Notes under the pieces: generated by a model
The model's database searches: none
The model's input: only the letters and a program-made list of their open reading frames with translations
Told to the model about the DNA's origin: nothing
Position numbers and translations under genes: made by a program
NCBI GenBank assembly: GCA_030645535.1
Contig: JAUSNM010000076.1
Span: 1 to 64,000, forward strand
From: Gallionella sp.
GTDB taxonomy: Bacteria; Pseudomonadota; Gammaproteobacteria; Burkholderiales; Gallionellaceae
Length of the DNA stretch: 64,000 nt
Reading direction: 5' to 3'
In this document: piece by piece, positions 52,927-62,480 of the stretch
Position numbering within the stretch: position 1 is the stretch's first letter
Layout of the letters: each line of letters starts with the position of its first letter

Positions 52927-54189
52927 ATGCCCAGTCGCATCATTGAATGGATAGACCAGCGTTTCCCGCTCACCAGCTTCGTCAAGCATGACCTGACTGA
53001 TTATCCAACCCCGCGCAATCTCAGTTATTGGTGGAATTTCGGTTTTCTGGCCGGCATCGTGCTGGTGCTGCAAGTGGCCACCGGCATCTTTCTGGCGATG
53101 CACTACAAGGCGGATGTCGCCGTCTCATTCGATTCGATCCAGCACATCATGCGCGATGTGAATTACGGCTGGCTGTTGCGTTACATGCATGCGACCGGTG
53201 CTTCAGCGTTCTTCTTCGTGATCTTCATTCACATGGCGCGCACCTTGTACTATGGCTCCTACCGTGCGCCGCGTGAATTGCTGTGGTGGACGGGGCAGGG
53301 CTTGCTGCTGTTGCTGATGGCGACTGCATTCATGGGCTATCTGCTGCCCTGGGGGCAGATGTCCTTCTGGGGCGCGACAGTGATCACCAACTTGTTTCGT
53401 GCGACGCCTTTCATCGGCGATCAGGTGGTGATCTGGCTGCGCGGCGACTACACCGTGGGCGATGCGACGCTGACGCGCTTCTTCGCCTTGCACTACCTGT
53501 TCCCGTTCCTGATTATCGGTGGTGTGTTGATCCATCTGGTGGCATTGCACAGCGTAAAAAGCAGCAACCCAAGCGGGATTGATCTGGCCGCCAAAGATAA
53601 TATCCCGTTCCATCCGTATTTTACGATCAAGGATCTGTATGGCCTTGGGGTGTTTCTGATCGTCTACAGCGTGTTTGTCTTCTTCATGCCTGACAGTCTG
53701 ATAGAGCCTGCCAATAACATTCCGGCCAATCCGATGCAGACGCCAAATCACATTGTTCCGGAATGGTACTTCCTGCCCTTCTATGCGATTCTGCGTTCAG
53801 TGCCCAATATGGTCGGCGGCGTGGTGGCAATGGGTTTGTCCGTGATGATGTTTGCCTTCATGCCTTTTCTTGATCGCTCGCGCATTCCCGGCGGCGCACG
53901 CTATCGTCCTCTCTATCGGTTGCAGTATTACCTGTTCCTGCTGGATATGCTGGTGCTGGGCTATGTCGGCTATGTGCACCCTACCGATCAGACGATCCTG
54001 GTCGGACAAATAGCTACGTTGTGCTACTTCGCTTCATTCTTCTTCGTGCCTTTCATCTCCAAAATGGAGGAGCGCTGGTTGATCAAGCGTGGCTTGCCTG
54101 CTGAAGTGGTGACGCTGATGAAGAGTGAGTCGCTTGAGATAGAAAAGCGCAAGTTAAAGCATAGCCGCCACAATGGAGTTAAGTCATGA
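52927..54189 (+). CDS. petB: Cytochrome b of bc1
   Basis: 420 residues with eight TM helices. The haem-ligating His pairs lie in helices B and D, the PEWYFLPFYAILRS sequence marks the Qo site, and the middle section WGATVITNLFRATPFIG is conserved. Starts nine bases after petA and overlaps petC by four. Confidence 0.96.
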   Translation: MPSRIIEWIDQRFPLTSFVKHDLTDYPTPRNLSYWWNFGFLAGIVLVLQVATGIFLAMHYKADVAVSFDSIQHIMRDVNYGWLLRYMHATGASAFFFVIFIHMARTLYYGSYRAPRELLWWTGQGLLLLLMATAFMGYLLPWGQMSFWGATVITNLFRATPFIGDQVVIWLRGDYTVGDATLTRFFALHYLFPFLIIGGVLIHLVALHSVKSSNPSGIDLAAKDNIPFHPYFTIKDLYGLGVFLIVYSVFVFFMPDSLIEPANNIPANPMQTPNHIVPEWYFLPFYAILRSVPNMVGGVVAMGLSVMMFAFMPFLDRSRIPGGARYRPLYRLQYYLFLLDMLVLGYVGYVHPTDQTILVGQIATLCYFASFFFVPFISKMEERWLIKRGLPAEVVTLMKSESLEIEKRKLKHSRHNGVKS

Positions 54190-54827
54190 ATGCATTTCTG
54201 AAAATAGCCGTGCTCTGCAGCTTCAGTGTTTATGCGTGGAGTTCAGAAGTAAAGCTTGAAAAAGTGACGTTGGAGAACGACGTGCCGGCAATCGAGCGCG
54301 GGGCTGAGACCTTGATGAATGCTTGTCACAGTTGCCACGGCATGAAGTACATCAAATACCGTGATCTGCTCACCTTCGGTATGAATAAGCAGAAGGTGGA
54401 TGGCTGGCGTGCCGATCAGTCGCTGGATGCCCCGCTGTTGGCGCAGATGTCAGAGAATGATGCGATGCTGGCATTTGCCAAAGTGCCGCCTGACCTGAGT
54501 CTGATGACGAAGGCGCGTGACGGCGGCGTGAATTATCTGTATTCCTATCTGCTGGGCTATTACACGACCGCTGAAGGCGTGACCGGCAATCACATCTTTC
54601 CCGAGACTAAAATGCCTGATCCGCTGGGCATAAGCGGGGCTGCGACGCCTGAGCAGCGCACTGAAATACAGGGCCAGGCGCGCGATATAGTGTCTTTCCT
54701 CGCCTGGGCCGCCGATCCGCATGAAGCCGAGCGCATTCGTCTGGGCTACTATGTCATCGCTTATCTGCTGGCGCTGACGACATTGCTCTATTTTGTCAAA
54801 AAACAGATATGGTCAAGGTTGAAATAA
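54186..54827 (+). CDS. petC: Cytochrome c1
   Basis: 213 residues: signal segment (LKIAVLCSFSVYAWSSEV), haem motif CHSCH, axial Met around KMPDPLGIS, and a C-terminal anchor (YYVIAYLLALTTLLYFV). Completes the bc1 complex. Begins within the petB stop (ATGA). Confidence 0.95.
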   Translation: MNAFLKIAVLCSFSVYAWSSEVKLEKVTLENDVPAIERGAETLMNACHSCHGMKYIKYRDLLTFGMNKQKVDGWRADQSLDAPLLAQMSENDAMLAFAKVPPDLSLMTKARDGGVNYLYSYLLGYYTTAEGVTGNHIFPETKMPDPLGISGAATPEQRTEIQGQARDIVSFLAWAADPHEAERIRLGYYVIAYLLALTTLLYFVKKQIWSRLK

Positions 54828-54846
54828 ACTTTTCACGGGGTGCAAT

Positions 54847-55236
54847 ATGAAAAAAGAAATTTTGCAGTGTGTCGCCGTTGTCTGGGTGCTGTTGTTTTCC
54901 GCAACGGCCCATTCTGAGCCAAAGCAGACTGAGGTCAGTTACAAAAAGGATGTTGCGCCTGTCATCCATGATTATTGTCTCAATTGTCATGAACCCGGTG
55001 GCAAGGGTTTTGAGAAAAGCGGTCTGGATATGCGCACCTATTCGAGCCTGATGAAAGGGACAAAGTTTGGTTCAGTCATCAAACCCGGCGACAGCTTTAC
55101 CAGCATCCTGATTCAGGTGATCGATGGTCGCGTCCATGATTCGATCAAGATGCCCTATGGGATGGCCGGCGGGCTCTCTAAAGATAAAATCGGCGTGCTG
55201 AAAAAATGGGTTGTTCAAGGCGCCAAGGACAATTAA
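54847..55236 (+). CDS. Small c-type cytochrome-like protein
   Basis: 129 residues with a signal peptide (AVVWVLLFSATAHSEP), one haem motif CLNCH and a C-terminal Met in KMPYGMAGG. The pattern resembles single-haem PSCyt1-type domains. It lies 19 bases after petC, so it may accept electrons from c1 or carry them to an oxidase. Ends nine bases from a convergent gene. Confidence 0.85.
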   Translation: MKKEILQCVAVVWVLLFSATAHSEPKQTEVSYKKDVAPVIHDYCLNCHEPGGKGFEKSGLDMRTYSSLMKGTKFGSVIKPGDSFTSILIQVIDGRVHDSIKMPYGMAGGLSKDKIGVLKKWVVQGAKDN

Positions 55237-55244
55237 GACACCCC

Positions 55245-55874
55245 TTAATGGCCAGGCTTGCGGCGCAGCTGGTCCAGTGAAATGCTCATGCTGCGGGGCA
55301 TTTCCTTCAGGGCCACATTGGCTGATGCGATTAACGTGCGTTGATCTGTCAGCAATGGCTTAAAAACGGCTGCAATATCATCCAGCAGTTTTTCGGGTTG
55401 TTGTGCGAAACGCTGCAAAAAATCGCTGCGGCGAGGATGATGCCTGGTCCACTGCCAGGCCAGGAAATTTTCGTTATTCTTGAACCCCGCATCCATCAGC
55501 AGCTTTCTGAGTGTGGCTACAGCGGGCAGTGCCAGCTGTTCAGGCGCAGGGGCTGCTTGCCACATCAGGCCAAAGAATATCCGCCAGGTGCCGCCTAAGT
55601 TTTGCTGTTCCAGCATCGGAAACAGGCTAATCGTTTGCGCCTCGCGTAATTTGCATTGCAAACCAACCAGTACACCGGCAGCGTTACGATCCTCAGTGAC
55701 TTGCGTTTGCCATTCGGTATCGTTCAGGGCGATATTCAGGCGTTGCTGCAACTCATTCCAGAAGCGCGAATTCATTTGTTCGCGAATGTCATCCATCTGC
55801 TCGGCGACCGCTAAGCCCAGAGGCAGGTTTTCCGTTTTTGCAAAAAATTGTAGTACAGCTAATTCTTCAGTCAT
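55245..55874 (-). CDS. Conserved hypothetical protein (209 aa)
   Basis: Soluble, helix-rich protein with no signal, TM or cofactor motif; the middle is Trp/Phe-rich (GGTWRIFFGLMWQ, FLAWQWTRHH). Family not recognised. Convergent with the small cytochrome gene. No function proposed. Confidence 0.75.
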   Translation of the reverse strand: MTEELAVLQFFAKTENLPLGLAVAEQMDDIREQMNSRFWNELQQRLNIALNDTEWQTQVTEDRNAAGVLVGLQCKLREAQTISLFPMLEQQNLGGTWRIFFGLMWQAAPAPEQLALPAVATLRKLLMDAGFKNNENFLAWQWTRHHPRRSDFLQRFAQQPEKLLDDIAAVFKPLLTDQRTLIASANVALKEMPRSMSISLDQLRRKPGH

Positions 55875-56173
55875 TGCTAATAAGTCCGATTAAATTAGAT
55901 TGGTAAAGTATATAAGCAATTCATGTAATTGCGTGTGCCATAAGTCTTTTTTCTGCAGGTCTTAAGTGGCGTCGATTTTCAGTGTTGACTTTGATTTTTA
56001 AACCAGACATGATTCATCCGTGTTCGGGATGACTTGGTTTTGCAGTGATAAAAAACTAAAGCAGATAATAATCAGTATCGCGACGCATCGCACCAAAAAT
56101 AATCCGATTTGACTGTTCGTTCATGCTGGCAATAGCCGGCATGGGATCATTTGTTCGCTGGGGGAGTCTTACG
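55875..56173 (+). promoter_or_regulatory. Upstream region of the alternative complex III operon
   Basis: 299 bases with no gene. TTGACT at 55985-55990 could be a -35 element; CATGAT 17 bases later is a weak -10. ATGCTGGC-AATA-GCCGGCAT (56123-56142, one mismatch) forms a hairpin close to actA. GGGGGAG precedes ATG 56174. Confidence 0.4.
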
Positions 56174-56863
56174 ATGTATCGTTTCTTACGTTTACCTGTC
56201 TTACTGGTAGGTTTTTTTATGGCTGCGAGCAGTTATGCCGCCAGTAATTCACAACCTGCGTTAACGACCGAGGACGCATTGGGTCCGCAAGTTGTGCAGC
56301 CTATCGAGTTTCCTCACAATCGCCATGCAGGTCTTCATGATGCCAGCGACCCCACCAAGGGCGGTATGGAGATCAACTGCCAGTATTGCCATACCTACGC
56401 CAGACGCAGTGCGGTAGCCGGGATTCCGCCGCTGCAAAAATGTATCGGTTGCCACCAGAATATCGAGTCTGTCCGCAACAAGTCACGTATCGTCGAATTG
56501 TTCAAGTACTGGGATGCCAAGAAGGCCGTGCCATGGAAGAAAGTCCATGATCTGCCTGATTTCGTGCGTTTCAATCATGAACGTCACATCAAGCGCTTTA
56601 TCGAGCAGCAAGATCGTCCGGTTCAGGAAGCATGTGGCTATTGTCACGGCGATGTGAAGGAAATGACGGTTGCGCGTCGTCAAAAACCATTGGCGATGGG
56701 CTGGTGTGCAAGCTGTCATGAGAAGGATCACCCGGTCGTGGCAGAAGGCGGTACGCCGATAGCCGGTCAGGCTTATTGGTACAGCTTCCAGAAGCCGGCG
56801 GCGGCTCAGGATGCCAACACCAAGGCTCGCGGTCCCAATGATTGCTGGCAGTGCCACAAGTAG
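56174..56863 (+). CDS. actA: ActA, pentahaem cytochrome of alternative complex III
   Basis: 229 residues with a signal (FLRLPVLLVGFFMAASSYAA) and five haem motifs: CQYCH, CIGCH, CGYCH, CASCH, CWQCH. In ACIII it passes electrons from quinol oxidation to periplasmic acceptors. ATG 56174 chosen over 56123 for its Shine-Dalgarno spacing. First of seven act genes. Confidence 0.94.
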   Translation: MYRFLRLPVLLVGFFMAASSYAASNSQPALTTEDALGPQVVQPIEFPHNRHAGLHDASDPTKGGMEINCQYCHTYARRSAVAGIPPLQKCIGCHQNIESVRNKSRIVELFKYWDAKKAVPWKKVHDLPDFVRFNHERHIKRFIEQQDRPVQEACGYCHGDVKEMTVARRQKPLAMGWCASCHEKDHPVVAEGGTPIAGQAYWYSFQKPAAAQDANTKARGPNDCWQCHK

Positions 56864-56902
56864 GCCGCCATGAAAATTCAAGAATTTACCAGAGAGGCTG
56901 TG

Positions 56903-59128
56903 ATGATAGACAGTGGTTCCGTAAAGCAATTGGCCGGGCACCCGTTTGATCGGCGTGATTTTCTGAAAGTGTTGGGCTGGAGCGGCGCTGCAGTTGCGCT
57001 CTCAGGTTGCGGCAATACTTCCATCGAAGACGGCAAGGAGACTGTGGTTTCCTATGTTGAAGCAAATGACTACATGGTTCCCGGCATCGGGGTTTATTAC
57101 AACTCGACTTGCGCGCAATGCGATGCGGGTTGCAGTATCAACGGCCGGGTGCGTGAAGGTCGCGTACTGAAGCTCGAAGGCAATCCTGATTCGGCTATCA
57201 ATAAAGGCAAGTTATGCGGCCTGGGTCAGGCGGGTGTGCAGCATCATTACAACCCGGACCGTGTGCGTGAACCGCTGTTGCGCAATGGCAACAAGGGTGA
57301 AACCATCAGCTGGGATAAAGCCTATGCGCTGATCGCTGAAAAGCTTTCCGGCGTGAAGGGTGAAGAAATCGCCTTCCTGTCCGGCGGTGTGAGCGGGCAT
57401 CTCAAGGCCTTGCTGGGCAATTACCTGGATAGCCTCGGTACTAAAAATCACTTCGTGTATGAAGCCGTCGCACCTGGCGTGGTGCGTGCAGCTAACGTGA
57501 AGGCTTACGGCGTGGAAATGCCGCGTTACCGCTTTGATAAAGCACAGGTGGTGTTGTCGTTCGGTGCAGATTTTCTGGGTAGCTGGGTATCTCCGGTGCA
57601 TTTCTCGCAACAGTATGCTCAGTTCCGCAAGGGTGTGAATGGTCAGCGCGGCGTGTTGGTTCAGGTTGAGTCAAAAATGACCCTGACGGGCGCGAATGCC
57701 GATCGTTGGCTGGCAGTCAAACCAGGCACCGAAGGTGTTTTGGCGCTGGGTATCATCAATGCGCTGGGTATTGCAACCGGCGAAGTGGCTGAACTGGTTA
57801 AGGGTTATGATCGTGCCCGCGTCAGTAGTGAGACGGGTGTGGCGCCGGGTCAGATTGACAAGATCGCCGCGCTGTTGAAGCTGCGTAGTCCCAGTCTGGT
57901 GTTGGCGGGCAGTGCTGCAGAAGGTTATGCGCACGGTTCACAAAATGCCGCTGCAATCCACTTGCTCAATCAGGTATTGGGCAACGTAGGCAAGACGGTT
58001 GAAGCCCCCGTTTCAGTACCGTTCCCGCAAATGGCGCCTGCCAAGGGAAATACCGCTGCACTGAAGACCTTGAACGATGGTCTGGCTGCCGGCAAGTACA
58101 AGGTGCTGTTCAATTTTGCAGCTAATCCGGTCTTTACAGCGCCGGGTGCGTTCAAGTTCAAGGACAATCTGGCAAAGGCCGGTTTCAAGGTTGCCTTCGC
58201 GCACTACCTGGACGAAACCGCATTGCAGGCTGATCTGGTGTTGCCGCTGGATTCTGCAATGGAAGACTGGGGCACGCAAGTGCCTGAATACATGACGGAA
58301 GGTGCGCAAATCAACATTCAGCAGCCGCTGATGGAAAGATTGCACGCCAATACCCGTGGTATGGGCGATATCGTGCTGACGCTGATCAAGCAGCGCCGTG
58401 CCGATGAATACAAAGCCTTTGAAGACTACTACGCTTACCTGCGCGGCGCCATGTTGCAAAACAAGGGTGCATTGGGCGGCGGAGGTGTCGATGACGATAC
58501 GTTCTGGAACGAAACACTGACCCAAGGTATCGTCAAGCTGGCAGGTTCGACTGGCACGCTGACAGCTCATGCAGCTGCTGCCGGCTTGACTCTGCCTGCA
58601 CCGGCGGCATCAGATGAGCAGTATCCGCTGCATCTGATTCCCGGCGTGACAGCCAGTCTGCGCGACGGGCGTCATACCAATCAGCCCTGGTTGCAGGAGT
58701 CTCCTGATCCATTGACCACCATCGTGTGGGATTCATGGGTCGAGGTTCATCCCAAGAAGGCGACTGAGCTGGGCATCGTCGAAGGCGATATCGTTGAAGT
58801 CACGTCCAAAACGGGTTCCGTCAAGGCGCAGGTTTATCTGTTCCCGGGCATCCACCCTGAAGCCATTTCCATCCCCGTCGGGCGTGGTCATGACGCGATG
58901 GGACGTTATGCCAAGGGGTACGGTGTGAATCCGTTCCAGATTATGGATGCAGTGTTTGATGCGGCAACCGGTGAATTGGCAATGCATGAGACGCGTGTCA
59001 ATATCAAAAAGACCGGTCAGCGCGTACTGGTAGTCAAGGATGAGGGATCAGCGGGTGCGCTGCAAATGGGCAGAAAGATAGCCGCGCGCGTGTCCACCGA
59101 TCAAGTTGATTTGTCGAAGGAGGTCTGA
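56903..59128 (+). CDS. actB1: ActB1, molybdopterin-oxidoreductase-like subunit
   Basis: About 741 residues. Tat motif RRDFLK followed by a lipobox-like LSGC. Cysteines CAQCDAGC and GKLC bind a cluster. The rest looks like a molybdopterin domain that in ACIII lacks the cofactor. It is separate from the ferredoxin part that is fused in many ActB proteins. AGAGAGG suits ATG 56903; ATG 56870 is the longer choice. 39 bases after actA. Confidence 0.9.
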   Translation: MIDSGSVKQLAGHPFDRRDFLKVLGWSGAAVALSGCGNTSIEDGKETVVSYVEANDYMVPGIGVYYNSTCAQCDAGCSINGRVREGRVLKLEGNPDSAINKGKLCGLGQAGVQHHYNPDRVREPLLRNGNKGETISWDKAYALIAEKLSGVKGEEIAFLSGGVSGHLKALLGNYLDSLGTKNHFVYEAVAPGVVRAANVKAYGVEMPRYRFDKAQVVLSFGADFLGSWVSPVHFSQQYAQFRKGVNGQRGVLVQVESKMTLTGANADRWLAVKPGTEGVLALGIINALGIATGEVAELVKGYDRARVSSETGVAPGQIDKIAALLKLRSPSLVLAGSAAEGYAHGSQNAAAIHLLNQVLGNVGKTVEAPVSVPFPQMAPAKGNTAALKTLNDGLAAGKYKVLFNFAANPVFTAPGAFKFKDNLAKAGFKVAFAHYLDETALQADLVLPLDSAMEDWGTQVPEYMTEGAQINIQQPLMERLHANTRGMGDIVLTLIKQRRADEYKAFEDYYAYLRGAMLQNKGALGGGGVDDDTFWNETLTQGIVKLAGSTGTLTAHAAAAGLTLPAPAASDEQYPLHLIPGVTASLRDGRHTNQPWLQESPDPLTTIVWDSWVEVHPKKATELGIVEGDIVEVTSKTGSVKAQVYLFPGIHPEAISIPVGRGHDAMGRYAKGYGVNPFQIMDAVFDAATGELAMHETRVNIKKTGQRVLVVKDEGSAGALQMGRKIAARVSTDQVDLSKEV

Positions 59129-59131
59129 GTT

Positions 59132-59986
59132 ATGTCGGTAAGCAATTTATTAGAGAACTGGTCGCAAGTCAGACATGAGCATCCGGTTAATGACAAGCCA
59201 CATGACCCATATAAGTGGGCGATGGCCATCGACCTGGATGCTTGTACCGGTTGCAATGCGTGCAGCGTGGCTTGCTATGCGGAAAACAATATTCCGGTGG
59301 TGGGTAAAGAACGTTTTCAGCACGGTCAGCAGATGCACTGGTTGCGCGTCGAACGTTACTGGGAAGAAGACAGCCGCGAGTTTCCGGACCAGGGCTTCCA
59401 GTTTCTGCCGATGATGTGTCAGCAATGCGAAGCGGCGCCGTGTGAGACTGTCTGCCCGGTCGCAGCGACCAACCACACTGCAGACGGTTTAAATTCACAG
59501 ATTTACAACCGTTGTATCGGTTCGCGTTACTGTTCTGCCAACTGTCCGTTCAAGGTGCGTTACTTCAACTGGTACGACTATCCGACCGACGAAATGGTCT
59601 GGCCGGCCGAGATGACTCAGCAAATGAATCCGGATGTCTCCGTACGCAGCAAAGGCGTGATGGAAAAATGCACGTTCTGCGTGCAACGTCTGTCCGCCGC
59701 CAAGGTGGTCGCCAAGGGTGAAGGCCGCATCGTGCGCGAAGGCGAAGTGCAGACGGCTTGCCAACAATCTTGTCCTACCGGTGCGATTTCCTTCGGTAAC
59801 CTTGTGAATCCTGAATCACGCGTGCATAAGCAATGGGCGGCGCAACAGGTCGTGCTGGATGCGGATAAGCAGGCCAAGGATGAAAAAGAAGAGGGGCCAG
59901 GCTTGCGCGGTTACCGCATTTTGGAAGAATTGCGTGCCTATCCTTCAGTGATGTATCTGGAGCGTGTGCGCGAAAGCGCTGTTTAG
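59132..59986 (+). CDS. actB2: ActB2, iron-sulfur subunit
   Basis: 284 residues, four ferredoxin-type groups (CTGCNACSVACYAENN; CQQCEAAPCETVCPV; CIGSRYCSANCPFK; CTFCVQRL, then CQQSCPTGA). One canonical Cys is replaced (CIGS). In canonical ACIII this is the C-terminal part of ActB; here it is its own gene, three bases after actB1. Confidence 0.92.
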   Translation: MSVSNLLENWSQVRHEHPVNDKPHDPYKWAMAIDLDACTGCNACSVACYAENNIPVVGKERFQHGQQMHWLRVERYWEEDSREFPDQGFQFLPMMCQQCEAAPCETVCPVAATNHTADGLNSQIYNRCIGSRYCSANCPFKVRYFNWYDYPTDEMVWPAEMTQQMNPDVSVRSKGVMEKCTFCVQRLSAAKVVAKGEGRIVREGEVQTACQQSCPTGAISFGNLVNPESRVHKQWAAQQVVLDADKQAKDEKEEGPGLRGYRILEELRAYPSVMYLERVRESAV

Positions 59987-60020
59987 TCGGTTCGGCTAAG
60001 AACTACTTTAAGGAATGACA

Positions 60021-61385
60021 ATGAAAGATATCCGCGAAGACATCGCCTGGGCAAAGATTAACGTAGACGTGATGAAGAGTCTGGAAAACCCGCGCAAGCT
60101 TTATTGGGTGATCCTGTTTTTTGCACTGATGGCGTTCGGCTTCGGTGTAGGTTGTGAAATTTATCAGTACCAGACCGGCATGGGCGTTGAAAACGTCAAT
60201 AATCCACAAGTATGGGGGCTGTATATCGCCACCTTCATTTTCTGGATCGGTATGAGCCACTCAGGTACGTTACTGTCAGCGATTTTGCATCTGATGCACG
60301 CTGACTGGCGCAAACCGATCTATCGTTTCGCCGAAGCGATGACCACGTTCTCACTGATGACCGCCGGCCTGTTCGTGATGGTGCACATCGGACGTTTATG
60401 GCAGTTTTATTACTCGCTGCCTTATCCTAACGACCGTGGTATCTGGCCTAACTTCCAGTCGCCGCTGTTGTGGGACGCGATGGCTATTTTCACGTACCTG
60501 AGCTCATCGGTTCTGTTCCTGTTTGTCGGGATGATTCCGGATCTGGCGATTGCCCGTGACACGATGGCTGCGGGCTGGCGCAAGAAGCTGTATACCCTGC
60601 TGGCTCTGGGTTGGGAAGGCACAGACCGTCAATGGCGCAACTTCCGCGTCACTTACCTGACGATCGCCTGTTTCCTGATTCCGCTGGCCGTATCGGTGCA
60701 CTCGATCGTCGCATCTGACTTCGCGATGTCGCAACAGCCCGGCTGGCACGTGACCTCGTTCCCGCCGTATTTTGTGGCAGGCGCGTTGTATTCGGGTTGT
60801 GCTGCGATCATCACGCTGTTCATCATCTTGCGTTACGTGTTCAGGTTTGAGGCTTATATGACCAAGCCTATCCTGAAAAAGATCGTGCGCCTGACTTTTG
60901 CAATCGCCATGGTGTGGACTTACCTGAATGCGGTTGAATTCGCATCGGTGTGGTACAGCCATGACGAGGTATCAAAAGACGTATTGATCCAGAAGATGAC
61001 CGGAACTTATGCGCCGTTCTGGTGGGGTATGATTTTCTGTGGTTCGGTGGTGCCATTGGTATTCGCATTCAAGCGCTTCCAGACCAATATTCCGGTGCTG
61101 TTTGCGGTATCGCTGCTGTTGAACCTGGGTATGTGGCTGGAACGCTGGATGATCGTCGCACCGACCTTCTCGCATGGTTACTATCCATGGACCTGGGATC
61201 ACGAACAATGGCCGAGCCTGGTCGCTTGGGGGCTGGTGTTTGCGAGCTTCGGCTGGTTTACTTTGCTGTTCATGATTTTCTGCAAGGTGTTCCCGTCCGT
61301 GTCTATGTATGAAGTGAAGGAAATGGTCTATCACCGTACTCTGCATCTGAAGAAGAGTGAAACTGCTGAACAGGGAGCGCACTAA
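60021..61385 (+). CDS. actC: ActC, NrfD-like membrane subunit
   Basis: 454 residues with about ten TM helices, NrfD-type (FIFWIGMSHSGTLLSAILHL). It provides a quinol site. ATG 60015 and 60021 are in frame; TAAGGA favours 60021. Followed by actD after two bases. Confidence 0.93.
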   Translation: MKDIREDIAWAKINVDVMKSLENPRKLYWVILFFALMAFGFGVGCEIYQYQTGMGVENVNNPQVWGLYIATFIFWIGMSHSGTLLSAILHLMHADWRKPIYRFAEAMTTFSLMTAGLFVMVHIGRLWQFYYSLPYPNDRGIWPNFQSPLLWDAMAIFTYLSSSVLFLFVGMIPDLAIARDTMAAGWRKKLYTLLALGWEGTDRQWRNFRVTYLTIACFLIPLAVSVHSIVASDFAMSQQPGWHVTSFPPYFVAGALYSGCAAIITLFIILRYVFRFEAYMTKPILKKIVRLTFAIAMVWTYLNAVEFASVWYSHDEVSKDVLIQKMTGTYAPFWWGMIFCGSVVPLVFAFKRFQTNIPVLFAVSLLLNLGMWLERWMIVAPTFSHGYYPWTWDHEQWPSLVAWGLVFASFGWFTLLFMIFCKVFPSVSMYEVKEMVYHRTLHLKKSETAEQGAH

Positions 61386-61387
61386 TC

Positions 61388-61918
61388 ATGAGTAAACGTC
61401 ATTTACTTGCGTTGTATGGCAACTTTGAAGAAGCTGAAGCGGTCGTCAGGGAATTGCGCAGCGCGACGATCCAAGGCTTCGATGTCAATGATGACATGAT
61501 CGTCAAGTCGCCGATCGAGCATCCGCAAGTTGAAGCATTTCTGGGTGACAAGCCGGTGTATGTGCAGTGGTTCACGCTGTTTGGTGCGCTGATGGGCGGT
61601 CTGTTCGGTTTTTTCCTGATCTCGGGCGCACAGGCCAACTTCTACATGCAGATGAAAGGCGGCAAGCCGATTGTGCCGTTCCCGCCTAACTTCGTATTGA
61701 CCTACGAAATGTTCATTCTGGGCGGTGTGTTCATCACGATTCTGGGCTTTTTGATTTGTGCCGGTTTGCCTGCTAAACGCTCGCCGTTGTATAGCGCCAA
61801 GGTTTCGGTTGATAACATCGCGATTCTGGTTAAGGCTGAAGAAGCGGCCATCAGCGTATTAAAGGCGATTTTCACCAAGCACAAGGCATTGGAAATTCAG
61901 GAAGAGGCAGGGAAATGA
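61388..61918 (+). CDS. actD: ActD, DUF3341 membrane subunit
   Basis: 176 residues with two TM helices (WFTLFGALMGGLFGFFLISG; YEMFILGGVFITILGFLICA). DUF3341 proteins are ACIII subunits without cofactors. Overlaps actE by four bases. Confidence 0.92.
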   Translation: MSKRHLLALYGNFEEAEAVVRELRSATIQGFDVNDDMIVKSPIEHPQVEAFLGDKPVYVQWFTLFGALMGGLFGFFLISGAQANFYMQMKGGKPIVPFPPNFVLTYEMFILGGVFITILGFLICAGLPAKRSPLYSAKVSVDNIAILVKAEEAAISVLKAIFTKHKALEIQEEAGK

Positions 61919-62469
61919 AAAAGTTATCCTTAGCAGTTGCGTTGATGTTCGCGCCCACACTGGCGCAGGCATGGCCATGGTCGCAAGACATGGCCAATCA
62001 GGTCAGTATCAAACCTCAGGAAAGCGTTGATCCGGCTAATCCGGGCATGGCTCTGTTTCCAAAACGTTCGCAACCGGTAGCGGGTACGACGGTCATAGTC
62101 AAGGATATGGAAGCGGCCAAGAAAATGGCTAATCCGGTTGCTGCTGATGAAAAATCGGTTGCAACGGGTCGCCGCCTGTTTGAAATCTACTGCACCCCTT
62201 GCCATGGCAAGTCGGGTGCCGGTGATGGCTTTGTAGGTGAACGGCTGTCGTTGAAGCCCTGGGATTTGACCTCGGGTAGTCAAATGCATCCCTGGAATAC
62301 CAAGGATTATCCGGATGGTTATATTTTCGGCTATATGTCGCTGGGCGGCGCTGTGATGCCTGGCTATGCGAATGACCTTTCAGCAACGGAGCGCTGGCAC
62401 GTAGTTAACTACATCCGCAAAACGCTGCAAAAGGCTCCGGCTGTAACAGCTGCGGCTCAGTCGAAATAG
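61915..62469 (+). CDS. actE: ActE, monohaem cytochrome c
   Basis: 184 residues with a signal peptide (LSLAVALMFAPTLAQAWPW), haem motif CTPCH and the axial Met in GGAVMPGYAND. Takes electrons from ActA or passes them on. Begins in the actD stop (ATGA). Confidence 0.93.
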   Translation: MKKLSLAVALMFAPTLAQAWPWSQDMANQVSIKPQESVDPANPGMALFPKRSQPVAGTTVIVKDMEAAKKMANPVAADEKSVATGRRLFEIYCTPCHGKSGAGDGFVGERLSLKPWDLTSGSQMHPWNTKDYPDGYIFGYMSLGGAVMPGYANDLSATERWHVVNYIRKTLQKAPAVTAAAQSK

Positions 62470-62480
62470 GAGGCTATAAA

